DNA from: JARRQJ01 sp037381915
GTDB lineage: Bacteria > Pseudomonadota > Gammaproteobacteria > DRLM01
NCBI GenBank assembly: GCA_037381915.1
Contig: JARRQJ010000008.1
Span: 41,376 to 105,375, forward strand
Length of the DNA: 64,000 bases
Direction of reading: 5' to 3'
In this document: positions 56,261 through 64,000 of the stretch, piece by piece
Position numbering within the stretch: the stretch's first letter is position 1
Layout: the number at the start of each line of letters is the position of its first letter
Notes under the pieces: model-generated
Told to the model about the DNA's origin: nothing
The model's input: the letters and a program-made list of their open reading frames with translations, nothing else
Database searches by the model: none
Made by a program: the position numbers and the translations under genes

Positions 56261-57399
56261 CCCACTTCTCCGCAGACGGCGTGCGCCTCTTCCGTGATGT
56301 CTATCCCCACCGGACACCAGCTGATGCAGCGGCCGCAGCCGACGCAGCCGCTGCTATCGAACTGATCATGCCAACTGCCGAGCTTGTGGGTGAGCCATTG
56401 GCGGTAACGGCTGCGGGTGTCGGGTCGAATGGTCACGCCGTGGATATAACTGTGCCCCTGGGTAAAACAGGAATCCCACTCACGCAGATGTTCACTGTCG
56501 CTGGCGTCCAACTGCGGCTGCTCGCGCTCGGCATGGCAAAAACAGGTGGGACACACCATGGTGCAGTTTCCGCAGGAAAGGCAGCGCTCCGCCACCTCCT
56601 GCCAGCGGGGATGCTCGAGGTTGGCGAACAAGGCGTCCCGCAGATTGCGGCCCGGCAGGCTGCGGGTCTGTGCCTGCGCCGCACGGCGATTTTGCGCCCC
56701 CACCGCCCGCCGTTGCTCCTCGCTGGCCGGCGTCAGCGCAAGATCATCCACAACAGCGCCGCCGCGGGGACTGCCCGCCGCGACGATGAAGCCCTCATCG
56801 AGTTCATCGAGGAGGATATCGTAACTATGGGTGGCACTCGGTCCGTCGCCGGTGGAGACGCAAAAACATGTAGGGGCCGGATGGCTGCAATTCACGGCGA
56901 CGATGAAAAGTCCCTCGCGCCGCGCCGCGTAATAGGGATCGGGATGGCGATCCTGCAAAAATATCCGGTCCTGAATACGCAGGGCCGCCAGATCGCAGGC
57001 CCGCACTCCGATCACGGCAATGGCCGACGCCGCGGGCAGGGTTTCCCGAAAGCCCAGGCGGCCATCATCGTCGCGCTCGACGCGCCACAGGGTTTCACGC
57101 GGGGCGAATAACAGGGGTTTCATAGCCTGCGGACCATTGGCCCAGGCGAAACACCGTCGCCCGCCGGAATGCTTAAGCCGGTAACTGCCGGGTGTTTGCT
57201 CGTCCTGAATACCGTGCGGCAGCTCATCGGCCGACTGCAAGGTGTCGTAGACGATGGCACCCTCTTTGAGTTGCGGTCCCACGCAGCGATAACCCGCGCG
57301 CCGCAAGCCATCTACCAAGGATTCCAGTCTTTCCCGCGGCAAAAAATAAGCCTGCGATACTTCCTTGTCAGGATGCTCAGCCATACACGGCAACCCCAT
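56257..57399 (-). CDS. hydB: group 3b hydrogenase, iron-sulfur (beta) subunit
   Basis: A 380-residue protein of the sulfhydrogenase beta family. Two ferredoxin-like motifs are near the C-terminus: CLSCGNCTMVCPTCFCH (~283-299) and CVGCGRCISWCPVGIDI (~350-366). Upstream, GVRACDLAALRIQDRIFL and CSHPAPTCFC add family-typical cysteines. It is the first of four subunit genes in the order B-G-D-A known for group 3b operons. The start at 57399 could instead be the ATG five codons later; both are spaced acceptably from G-rich upstream sequence. Confidence 0.94.
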   Translation of the reverse strand: MGLPCMAEHPDKEVSQAYFLPRERLESLVDGLRRAGYRCVGPQLKEGAIVYDTLQSADELPHGIQDEQTPGSYRLKHSGGRRCFAWANGPQAMKPLLFAPRETLWRVERDDDGRLGFRETLPAASAIAVIGVRACDLAALRIQDRIFLQDRHPDPYYAARREGLFIVAVNCSHPAPTCFCVSTGDGPSATHSYDILLDELDEGFIVAAGSPRGGAVVDDLALTPASEEQRRAVGAQNRRAAQAQTRSLPGRNLRDALFANLEHPRWQEVAERCLSCGNCTMVCPTCFCHAEREQPQLDASDSEHLREWDSCFTQGHSYIHGVTIRPDTRSRYRQWLTHKLGSWHDQFDSSGCVGCGRCISWCPVGIDITEEAHAVCGEVG

Positions 57400-57420
57400 T
57401 CGGCAACGCCCGGCCCTACC

Positions 57421-58227
57421 TTATGCCGTTTGTCCCATTTGCTCAAGAGCCTCCAGCTCGTTCTCGCTGAAACCCGCCTGTAAACGGGCTGTGCGGTAAA
57501 AGGGCCCCTTGACGCGGCCCTTCATATGGCGTTCGATCAGTTCGCGGAAGACGACCTCTGCCGTCAAACCCCGCCCTTCGCACAGCCAGCGAAACCAGCG
57601 CGAACCGATCTCCACATGGCCGATTTCATCGCGGAGGATAATCCCCAACAGCGCCATCGTCTCCTCGTCACCCGCCGCACCCAGCCGCGCCATCATCCCC
57701 GGCGTCACATCCAGACCGCGCGCCTCCAGCACCCGCGGCACCAGAGCCATGCGCACCAGCACGTCATGCGCGGTATCGCGCGCCATCTCCCACAGACCGT
57801 TATGGGCGTTGAAATCACCATACTCATGACCAAGGGCGCGCAGGCGTTTCTGCAGCAGCGTGAAATGATAGGCCTCTTCCTCCGCCACCCGCACCCAATC
57901 GCCATAGAATTGCGGCGGCATGCCGCGAAAGCGGTATACCGCGTCCCACGCCAGATTGATGGCGTTGAATTCGATGTGGGCCACGGCATGGACCAGGGCG
58001 GCGCGCCCCGTTACGGTGTTAAATCCCCGCTTGGGCAGCTCCCGCGGCGGTACTAACATGGGCCGCGGCGGCCGGCCCGGTTCGTCGATCGCCGCCACCG
58101 CGTCATCGTCGAGCAGGGACAAAACGCCGTTGCGCCAGTGTCCTGCGGTTTCGCGGGTGAGCCGCACCTTCTGCGCCGGATCGCACTCCAAGATGCATGC
58201 CGCCGCGCCATGAAAAAGACTGTTCAT
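57421..58227 (-). CDS. DUF455 family ferritin-like protein
   Basis: A 268-residue four-helix protein with ferritin-like metal motifs: HIEFNAINLAWDAVYRF, VAEEEAYHF and ILRDEIGHVEIGSRWF provide paired Glu/His residues for a di-metal site. DUF455 has no established biochemical role to my knowledge. It lies 21 bp upstream of hydB and 7 bp downstream of the glycerate kinase gene on the same strand. A link to hydrogenase assembly or oxygen protection is speculation. Confidence 0.9.
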   Translation of the reverse strand: MNSLFHGAAACILECDPAQKVRLTRETAGHWRNGVLSLLDDDAVAAIDEPGRPPRPMLVPPRELPKRGFNTVTGRAALVHAVAHIEFNAINLAWDAVYRFRGMPPQFYGDWVRVAEEEAYHFTLLQKRLRALGHEYGDFNAHNGLWEMARDTAHDVLVRMALVPRVLEARGLDVTPGMMARLGAAGDEETMALLGIILRDEIGHVEIGSRWFRWLCEGRGLTAEVVFRELIERHMKGRVKGPFYRTARLQAGFSENELEALEQMGQTA

Positions 58228-58234
58228 CGCGCCA

Positions 58235-59461
58235 TTACAGTTTCATACCGATCACCATATCCATGACATTGGTACCCGTCGGACCGGTGCTGATGAGATC
58301 GCCGCTCGTTTCCAAAAAGCTGCCTGCATCGGCCCGCCGCAGACAATTGGCGGCGTTCATGCATTTCGTTGTCCCCCGCAGAATAGTGCCGCCATCCACC
58401 AAGGATCCGGCATCTCCTCCCACGCCGTCACCGCCATCGGTACCGGCCGCCAGTAACCATACATTAGGTCGATCGGCGAGAATTTCGGCGGCCGCCAGGG
58501 CCAGGTGTTGATTGCGCCCGCCCCGTCCCGGATCGGGCGGTAAGGCCACCGTGGTCTCGCCGCCCCAGATGTGCACGCCGGGTGGGCCATCGATCAGCAC
58601 CCCGGCGAGCCGCCGTCCCGCCACGGCCGCATCGCCGCTCAAGCGTTCAGTGTGAACCTGCAGATTGTAACCCAGTTTCTTGGCCTCCAGCGCTGCGGCG
58701 CCGAGGGCATCATCCAATGAGGCGATTACATGGGTTTCAATATTGAGAAAACAGGCGGGGTCCAATAACTGCGGCGGGGCATGTTCCAGCAGCGCCCGCA
58801 ACCAGGGCGGCAGCGATGACGGCCTTGCACGCCCCTCTTCTTCAGGCACCAACAGGCCCGACCCGATATCCGCCGGGTTGTCACCCGGGACATCGGAGAT
58901 CAGCACCTGCAACACGCTACGTCCCTGAAGATGGGCGGCCAGGCGCCCCCCCTTGACGCGGGAGAGTTGTTTCCGCAGCGAATTCATATCGCGGATATCG
59001 AGACCGCTGTCCAGCAGCCATTGATTGACGCGCCGCAAATCCTTGAGGCTTACACCCCGCGGCAGTACTTCCACCAGACTGGAGGTGCCACCGGAGATCA
59101 GGAACAGCAGTTGCGCGTCGCCGGGCGTGGCGGCGATAAAATCCAGCACCGCCTGCCCCGCCCGTAGACTGTTCTCCCCGGGCACCGGATGGCCGGCTTC
59201 GATCACGGTTATTTCCGGGCAATCCCTCACGCCCGCTGTCGCATGACCGGGCTTGGTGATCAGCAGGCCGCCGCGCAATTGACCGTTCAGCGCGGCGCGC
59301 GCGCCCTGCAACATGGCTTCGGCGGCCTTGCCCACGGCCAGCGCATACACCTCACCCCGCAAGCGGCGCACCGCCAAGAAGCGTTCCACGCAGACCATCC
59401 CGTTCACGGCGGCGACCGCGCCGCGAAAGATCCTGAGAATATCGTGTCGGGGAGTGGACAT
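58235..59461 (-). CDS. glycerate 2-kinase (GckA/TtuD/MOFRL family)
   Basis: From ATG 59461 (GGAGG upstream) the protein has 408 residues. Family features include YALAVGKAAEAM, ITKPGHA, EAGHPVPGENSLRAG, FLISGGTSSLVEVLP and the C-terminal MOFRL domain with GGETTVALPP, GRGGRNQHLALAAA and AGTDGGDGVGGDAG. It phosphorylates D-glycerate to 2-phosphoglycerate in the serine cycle, photorespiratory or tartrate routes. The DUF455 gene follows by 7 bp. No other glycerate-pathway gene is nearby. Confidence 0.95.
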   Translation of the reverse strand: MSTPRHDILRIFRGAVAAVNGMVCVERFLAVRRLRGEVYALAVGKAAEAMLQGARAALNGQLRGGLLITKPGHATAGVRDCPEITVIEAGHPVPGENSLRAGQAVLDFIAATPGDAQLLFLISGGTSSLVEVLPRGVSLKDLRRVNQWLLDSGLDIRDMNSLRKQLSRVKGGRLAAHLQGRSVLQVLISDVPGDNPADIGSGLLVPEEEGRARPSSLPPWLRALLEHAPPQLLDPACFLNIETHVIASLDDALGAAALEAKKLGYNLQVHTERLSGDAAVAGRRLAGVLIDGPPGVHIWGGETTVALPPDPGRGGRNQHLALAAAEILADRPNVWLLAAGTDGGDGVGGDAGSLVDGGTILRGTTKCMNAANCLRRADAGSFLETSGDLISTGPTGTNVMDMVIGMKL

Positions 59462-59508
59462 GGCCGGCGGGTTCCTCCAAGATGGAAGCAATATCCAGAC
59501 AATAGACC

Positions 59509-60063
59509 ATGGTAACGATGTCCAAGTTCTACGCCGAGTTGACCGATAATTTATACGATTTTATAGCCAGGCAACGCCTGTTCTTCACTGCCACCGCAGC
59601 CGGGGAAGGCCGCATCAATCTTTCCCCCAAAGGCATGGACAGTTTCCGCTGCCTCGACAGTCGCACCGTAGCTTATCTTGACGTCACCGGCAGCGGCAAT
59701 GAGACCGCCGCACATCTGCGTCGCGACGGCCGCATCACGCTCATGTTCTGCAGTTTCGACACCCAACCCCTCATCCTGCGTCTTTACGGGCACGGCCGCA
59801 CGGTCCGTCCCCGGGACGCCGATTGGAACGCCCTGGGTCGGCACTTCCCGCCCCTGCGCGGTACGCGCCAGATCATGCTGGTGAAGCTGGAATCCGCTCA
59901 GACCTCCTGCGGCTACGGCGTACCCTTGTATCAATATGAAGGCGAACGAGGAACCCTGCTGCGTTGGGCGGAGAACAAAGGCCCGCAAGGGCTCGCCGAT
60001 TATTGGCGGGATAAGAATCAAATCAGCATCGACGGCTTGCCGACACACTTGTTGGAGGATTGA
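59509..60063 (+). CDS. pyridoxamine 5'-phosphate oxidase-like FMN-binding protein
   Basis: A 184-residue protein starting at ATG 59509 or 59518 (MSKFYAELTDNLYDF). Segments such as QRLFFTATAAGEGRINLSPKG, VAYLDVTGSGNETAAHLRR and GRITLMFCSFDTQPLILRLYG identify the split-barrel PNPOx-like family that binds FMN or a related cofactor. PdxH-specific residues are not evident, so vitamin B6 synthesis should not be assumed. It is divergent from the glycerate kinase gene and convergent with metZ. Confidence 0.88.
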   Translation: MVTMSKFYAELTDNLYDFIARQRLFFTATAAGEGRINLSPKGMDSFRCLDSRTVAYLDVTGSGNETAAHLRRDGRITLMFCSFDTQPLILRLYGHGRTVRPRDADWNALGRHFPPLRGTRQIMLVKLESAQTSCGYGVPLYQYEGERGTLLRWAENKGPQGLADYWRDKNQISIDGLPTHLLED

Positions 60064-60093
60064 CCACGCAGTGTCCGTGCCCCCTTCATCCCT

Positions 60094-60113
60094 CCGCTTG
60101 AAAGCGGGGATTT
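60094..60113 (+). terminator. possible weak terminator between convergent genes
   Basis: CCGCTT-GA-AAGCGG forms a 6-bp stem followed by GGATTTATAT, 30 bp after the PNPOx-like stop. The loop is tight and the T run short. Confidence 0.35.
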
Positions 60114-60116
60114 ATA

Positions 60117-61310
60117 TCACACACGGTTCAAGCCGCGCGCCAGATCCACCTTGAGATCTTCCACATTCTCCAATCCCACCGCCACCCGCACCAGATTATC
60201 CCTGATACCCGCCGCGGCCCGCTCCTCCGGCGTCAGACGCCCGTGGGTGGTGGTGGCGGGGTGGGTGATGGTGCTCTTGGCGTCACCAAGATTGGCGGTG
60301 ATGGACATGAGCCGCGTGTTATCGATCACCCCCCATGCCGCATCGCGCCCGCCCTTGACCTCGAAAGACAGCAGGCCGCCGAAACCGCGTTGCTGGCGTT
60401 TCGCCAACTCGTGTTGAGGATGGGAGGCCAGCCCCGGATAGTAGACTGCATCTATTCCCGGTTGCTTTTGCAGCCATTGTGCCAAGGCCAAGGCGTTGGC
60501 GCTGTGCGCCTGCATGCGTACCGCCAGGGTCTCCAGGCCCTTCAGAAACAACCAGGCGTGGAAGGGGCTCATGCTGGGACCGGTGGTGCGCAAGGCGGTG
60601 TAGACGTCGCCGCCCACTTCCCGCTCCCTGCCGATCACCGCGCCACCCAGACAGCGCCCCTGACCATCGATGTATTTAGTGGCGGAGGTCACCACGATAT
60701 CGGCGCCCAGTTCCAAGGGGCGCTGCAAGACCGGAGTGCATACGGTGTTGTCCACCACCAGCAGACAACCGTGCTCATGGGCCACGCCCGCGAGCGCGGC
60801 GATATCCGCCACCTCGGTGAGCGGATTGGCCGGCGTCTCCAGGAACAGCCAGCGGGTTGTCGGGCGGATGGCCGCCCGCCAGGCACCGAGGTCGGTAAGC
60901 GGCACGTAGCTGGTCTCGATGCCGAACCTGCCGAAATAATTGTTGAACAGAATGACGGTGCTGCCGAATACGCCGTTGCTGGAGACGATGTGGTCGCCGC
61001 TTTTCAACAGCCCCAAACCGGCGGCCAGGATAGCGGCCATCCCCGAACCGGTGGCCACTGCGCGTTCAGCGCCTTCCATGGCGGCGATGCGTTGTTCGAA
61101 CACCCGCACCGTTGGATTGGTGAACCGCGAATAAATGTTGCCGGGTTTTTCACCGGCAAAACGCGCCGCCGCCTCCGCCGCGTTGGCAAATACGTAGCTG
61201 GTGGAGGCGAAGATGGGCTCGCTCATCTCCCCTTCCTGGGTGCGCACCTGCCCGGCATGCACCGCCAAGGTATCGAGGCCGTACTCTGGATCGTCGTGGG
61301 ACTGGGGCAT
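60117..61310 (-). CDS. metZ: O-succinylhomoserine sulfhydrylase
   Basis: A 397-residue Cys/Met-metabolism PLP enzyme. K212 in SATKYIDGQGRCLGG binds PLP; SEPIFASTSYVF, YSRFTNPTV and GSGMAAI are family sequences. MetZ makes homocysteine from O-succinylhomoserine and sulfide. It follows purF as in Pseudomonas, which supports metZ over metB or mdeA. AGGAG lies before the ATG at 61310. The 128-nt leader contains a SAM-II riboswitch and a terminator, so expression should fall when SAM is plentiful. Confidence 0.96.
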   Translation of the reverse strand: MPQSHDDPEYGLDTLAVHAGQVRTQEGEMSEPIFASTSYVFANAAEAAARFAGEKPGNIYSRFTNPTVRVFEQRIAAMEGAERAVATGSGMAAILAAGLGLLKSGDHIVSSNGVFGSTVILFNNYFGRFGIETSYVPLTDLGAWRAAIRPTTRWLFLETPANPLTEVADIAALAGVAHEHGCLLVVDNTVCTPVLQRPLELGADIVVTSATKYIDGQGRCLGGAVIGREREVGGDVYTALRTTGPSMSPFHAWLFLKGLETLAVRMQAHSANALALAQWLQKQPGIDAVYYPGLASHPQHELAKRQQRGFGGLLSFEVKGGRDAAWGVIDNTRLMSITANLGDAKSTITHPATTTHGRLTPEERAAAGIRDNLVRVAVGLENVEDLKVDLARGLNRV

Positions 61311-61348
61311 GCGCCGCTCCTCTCTGACAGTGTCGGGACGGCGGGCGC

Positions 61349-61382
61349 AAAAAAACCCGCCGTCGAATCGCTAAAGCGGGTT
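61349..61382 (-). terminator. riboswitch-controlled intrinsic terminator of metZ
   Basis: On the minus strand AACCCGC (61376-61382) pairs with GCGGGTT (61354-61360) and a run of seven T follows (61349-61355). The upstream arm shares 61376-61378 with an alternative 9-bp hairpin, GCTAAAGCG (61388-61396) with CGCTTTAGC (61370-61378), so the two folds exclude each other. Confidence 0.86.
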
Positions 61383-61390
61383 GCCCTCGC

Positions 61391-61438
61391 TTTAGCTGCA
61401 TTTATTACGCGCCCGCAAGCTGATATCAAATCGGCGCT
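61391..61438 (-). ncRNA. SAM-II riboswitch aptamer (metZ leader)
   Basis: Read on the minus strand, the ~48-nt segment has the SAM-II core in order: AGCGCC-GATTTG at the 5' end, CTTGC in the loop, GGCGCGT-AATAAATG closing P1 (GCGCC with GGCGC), and 3' AGCTAAA. AUUU of the loop can pair with AAAU, and UUGC with GCAG, giving the expected H-type pseudoknot. The 3' GCTAAA is also the 5' arm of the antiterminator. Location upstream of a methionine-pathway gene matches the class. Confidence 0.9.
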
Positions 61439-61444
61439 GACAGT

Positions 61445-61473
61445 AGGTTAGAAAAGCCGGGCTTGATTGTCAA
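61445..61473 (-). promoter_or_regulatory. sigma-70 promoter of the metZ transcript
   Basis: TTGACA (61468-61473) is a perfect -35, separated by 17 bp from TAACCT (61445-61450). The predicted start, near 61438, falls at the first base of the aptamer. It begins 9 bp before the end of purF's intergenic edge, so metZ can be expressed independently of purF. Confidence 0.78.
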
Positions 61474-61481
61474 CAGCGCCG

Positions 61482-62999
61482 TCAGGAAGGGTTGTGGAGC
61501 TCCACTGCGGCGGCAGCCACGTTAGGACGCGCGTCCCCTTGCTTGGCGCTGTCATTGCGCAGTTTCTCCAGGGCCACCAGATACTCGGGGCGGACATCGC
61601 CGGTGATATATTTGCCGGTAAACACCGAATCCTCGAACCCCTGCAGATTCCGGTTACCCTGATACACGGCCTTGATCAGATCCTGCAGGTCCTGATAGAT
61701 GAGCCTGTCGGCTCCGATCTCAGCGCACACCTGCTCGTCGGTCCGGCCATAGGCCACCAGTTCGTTCGCCGACGGCATGTCGATGCCGTAGACATTGGGA
61801 TGGCGTACCGGCGGGGCGGCGGAGGCGAAGTAGACCTTGCGCGCGCCGGCATCGCGGGCCATCTGGATGATCTGCTGCGAGGTGGTGCCGCGCACGATGG
61901 AATCGTCCACCAGCAACACGTTCTTGCCCCTGAACTCGAGGTCGATGGCATTGAGCTTCTGCCGCACCGATTTCTTGCGCTGGGTCTGGCCGGGCATGAT
62001 GAAGGTGCGGCCGATGTAACGGTTCTTGATGAACCCCTCCCGGTACTTCACGCCCAGCACGTTGGCCAGCTGCAAGGCAGCGGTGCGGCTGGTATCGGGG
62101 ATGGGGATCACTACATCGATGTCGTGATTAGTCCAGTCGTGGAGGATTTTCTCCGCGAGTTTCTCACCCATGCGCAGCCGCGCCTTGTACACCGACACGC
62201 CGTCAAGGATGGAATCGGGGCGGGCCAGATAGACATATTCGAAGATACACGGCGCATATACCGGCTGTTCGGTACATTGCCGCGTATACAATTCACCGTC
62301 CAGACTGACGTACAGCGCCTCGCCGGGTGCGACGTCACGCACCAGCTGGAAACCCAGCAGATCCATAGCCACGCTCTCCGAAGCCACCATGTACTCCGCC
62401 CCCTTGGGCGTATCGCGCTTGCCGAACACCACCGGGCGGATGCCATGGGGATCCCGGAACGCCACGATGCCGTAACCGATGATCAGCACCACCGCCGCGT
62501 AGGCGCCGCGGCAGCGGCGATGCACCCCCGCCACGGCATTGAAGATATCGTCCTCCGTCAGCCGCAGTTTGCCCTGAGCCTGCAGTTCATGGGCGAAGAC
62601 GTTAAGCAATATTTCCGAATCCGAGTCGGTATTGATGTGGCGGCGGTCTTCCACGAACAAATCGCGCTTGAGTTCCTCGGCGTTGGTGAGATTGCCGTTA
62701 TGCGCCAAGGCGATACCGAAGGGCGAGTTCACGTAAAAGGGCTGCGCCTCGGCCGATGAGGAACAGCCGGCGGTAGGATAACGCACGTGGCCGATGCCGG
62801 TGGTGCCGCGCAGGTCGCGCATGTGCCGGGTATGAAATACATCGCGGACCAGGCCGTTGTCTTTGCGCAGATAGGCGCGGCCGTCATCGCAGGTCATGAT
62901 GCCCGCCGCGTCCTGACCACGGTGTTGCAGCACCGTCAAGCCGTCGTAGATGGCCTGATTGACGTCTTCTTTGCCGACAATTCCGATAATACCGCACAT
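61482..62999 (-). CDS. purF: amidophosphoribosyltransferase
   Basis: A 505-residue PurF without propeptide: catalytic C2 directly follows the initiator Met (MCGIIGIVGKEDVNQAIYD). The glutaminase domain (~1-230) has RGQDAAGI and HNGNLTNAEEL; the PRTase domain has the PRPP loop LLVDDSIVRGTTSQQI. It commits PRPP to purine synthesis. The PRPP-binding and Cys residues all look intact. It follows cvpA by 45 bp. Confidence 0.98.
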   Translation of the reverse strand: MCGIIGIVGKEDVNQAIYDGLTVLQHRGQDAAGIMTCDDGRAYLRKDNGLVRDVFHTRHMRDLRGTTGIGHVRYPTAGCSSSAEAQPFYVNSPFGIALAHNGNLTNAEELKRDLFVEDRRHINTDSDSEILLNVFAHELQAQGKLRLTEDDIFNAVAGVHRRCRGAYAAVVLIIGYGIVAFRDPHGIRPVVFGKRDTPKGAEYMVASESVAMDLLGFQLVRDVAPGEALYVSLDGELYTRQCTEQPVYAPCIFEYVYLARPDSILDGVSVYKARLRMGEKLAEKILHDWTNHDIDVVIPIPDTSRTAALQLANVLGVKYREGFIKNRYIGRTFIMPGQTQRKKSVRQKLNAIDLEFRGKNVLLVDDSIVRGTTSQQIIQMARDAGARKVYFASAAPPVRHPNVYGIDMPSANELVAYGRTDEQVCAEIGADRLIYQDLQDLIKAVYQGNRNLQGFEDSVFTGKYITGDVRPEYLVALEKLRNDSAKQGDARPNVAAAAVELHNPS

Positions 63000-63044
63000 G
63001 TCCGCTATCTCACCTCGTCACCGGCCCGTTTCGCATTCATTCTA

Positions 63045-63554
63045 TCAACGGCTGAAAACGCCGAACCCTTGAGCCACCGTAGTATGCATCCCTGAAGGCA
63101 CAAGCTGGTGCACATGACTAATCATGGGCTGCAGCAATCCCACGATAGTGGATTCCCGCCAGCTCTCCGATTCGCCCAGCGGCGTCAATTCCACCAACAC
63201 CATCACCAACCCCACCACCAGGATCCCCCGCGCCAGACCGAATATCACCCCCAACAGACGGTCCGAGATCTGCAGGCCTGTCTTTTTCAACAGGCTACCC
63301 AGGAGATAGTTAATCACCAGCCCCACCAACAGTACCGTAACGAACAGCGCCGCGAACGCCACGGCCACCCGCAATGAGGCTTGATGAATGACGCCGGTCA
63401 AGCGCTCCGCTACGACCGTACCGTAGCTCATGGCCAACCAAAACGCGGCGGTCCATACCAGCAGCGAAACCGTCTCCTTCACGAAACCGCGCAGCAAACC
63501 CACCAACGCGGACAACCCCACCAAGACCAGCAGGGTGTAATCAAGTATGTTCAT
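63045..63554 (-). CDS. cvpA: CvpA family membrane protein (colicin V production)
   Basis: The start is MNILDYTLLVLVGLSALVGL at 63554; the upstream in-frame extension is Arg-rich and non-homologous. The 169-residue protein has four hydrophobic segments (~6-24, 30-48, 65-88, 100-122). Needed for colicin V export in E. coli; its general function is not settled, although it is conserved upstream of purF. Same strand and operon context as purF-metZ. Confidence 0.96.
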   Translation of the reverse strand: MNILDYTLLVLVGLSALVGLLRGFVKETVSLLVWTAAFWLAMSYGTVVAERLTGVIHQASLRVAVAFAALFVTVLLVGLVINYLLGSLLKKTGLQISDRLLGVIFGLARGILVVGLVMVLVELTPLGESESWRESTIVGLLQPMISHVHQLVPSGMHTTVAQGFGVFSR

Positions 63555-63782
63555 TAGGCTTCCATAGCGGCGATTGCTGCCGTTCGCACAACGGGAGAAG
63601 ACCGTGCCTCCCCGGGAGGAAGGTTGCGGCCGCTGCGGCGACACGTTTCTGCATCGACAACACGCACTCCATATTACCCGCCGCCCGAGCTACCACCGCA
63701 ACACCCGGCGCCACGGGAAGGGTAAGGAAGATAGAAAACTTGAATTTTAGCAGATCCGTAGATGATCGGCAGCAATGGATCG

Positions 63783-64000
63783 CTAAGGCAAATGCAGAAC
63801 CATGGCCTTGAGCTGCAGCTCGCGCGCCAGCTTGTCGCGGATGGCCTCGGCATCGGCGCGTTGATGCTGCGGACCAATGCGTACGCGATAGATCGTCTGC
63901 CCGCCTTGCACGACTTTTTCCACAAACACGTGATAGGTCTTCTTCTGCAGGCGCGCCACCAACGCGTCGGCATTCTCTTGATTGGAAAAGCTTCCCAATT
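63783..64000 (-). CDS. SPOR-domain protein (DedD-like), 5' end outside window
   Basis: The C-terminal ~72 residues of a SPOR domain: VGSFSNQENADALVARLQKK-type start, then VFVEKVVQGGQTIYRVRIGP and a final AEAIRDKLARELQLKAMVLHL. SPOR domains bind denuded septal glycans. In Pseudomonas a SPOR/DedD gene precedes cvpA-purF-metZ, as here. The 228 bp to cvpA hold no recognisable gene. Confidence 0.9.
   Translation of the reverse strand, partial: LGSFSNQENADALVARLQKKTYHVFVEKVVQGGQTIYRVRIGPQHQRADAEAIRDKLARELQLKAMVLHLP

Overview
The window is a stretch of bacterial chromosome, roughly 60% GC by eye, almost certainly from a gammaproteobacterium. The evidence is gene content and order: fimV beside an asd/usg pair and leuCDB, mltD, lpxH, an E. 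coli-type asd, queA-tgt-yajC-secD-secF, ribD-ribE-ribB behind nrdR, and SPOR-cvpA-purF-metZ. Glycogen genes together with a group 3b NiFe hydrogenase suggest a metabolically flexible, perhaps autotrophic or facultatively anaerobic lineage (inference). No phage, transposase, CRISPR array or rRNA was seen.

Layout. 1-4.8 kb, minus strand: glyA, nrdR, ribD, ribE and a ribB that runs off the left edge. 5.2-6.6 kb: a diguanylate cyclase. 6.7-12.1 kb, minus: queA-tgt-yajC-secD-secF. 12.2 kb: tRNA-Leu(CAA) with a clear promoter. 12.5-22.9 kb: glycogen/alpha-glucan genes (glgP; malQ, a GH57 enzyme and glgC; divergent glgB), interrupted by a frameshifted DUF1223 gene. 22.9-32.0 kb, minus: leuC-leuD-leuB-asd-usg-fimV and a CbiQ-like membrane protein. 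A LysR regulator is divergent from leuC, with a perfect palindrome between them, followed by folD. 34.0-34.5 kb: a non-coding element bounded by two perfect 14-bp hairpins. 34.6-41.3 kb: cysS, a glutamyl-tRNA synthetase remnant, ppiA, lpxH, mltD, hemH and a Nudix hydrolase. 41.6-47.7 kb: htpG under a sigma-32-type promoter, pgm and ppsA. 47.8-51.4 kb, minus: a chemoreceptor under a sigma-28-type promoter, a small PstS-like protein and an outer-membrane porin. 51.6-52.6 kb: a wrecked metallophosphoesterase gene. 52.8-59.5 kb, minus: glycerate kinase, a DUF455 ferritin-like protein, the four hydrogenase subunits and the maturation protease. 59.5-64 kb: a PNPOx-like protein, then SPOR-cvpA-purF-metZ, with metZ behind a SAM-II riboswitch and an intrinsic terminator.

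How the genes fit together. PpsA makes PEP from pyruvate, Pgm interconverts glucose-6-P and glucose-1-P, GlgC makes ADP-glucose, GlgB branches the polymer, and GlgP, MalQ and the GH57 enzyme remodel or degrade it; a glycogen synthase gene is not in the window. The hydrogenase genes overlap or abut and end with their own protease, so they read as one transcription unit. The best-supported non-coding element is the metZ leader: sigma-70 promoter, SAM-II aptamer, and mutually exclusive antiterminator and terminator hairpins within about 125 bp. Three broken genes (DUF1223, GltX-like, metallophosphoesterase) point to recent decay, or in two cases possibly to assembly errors.
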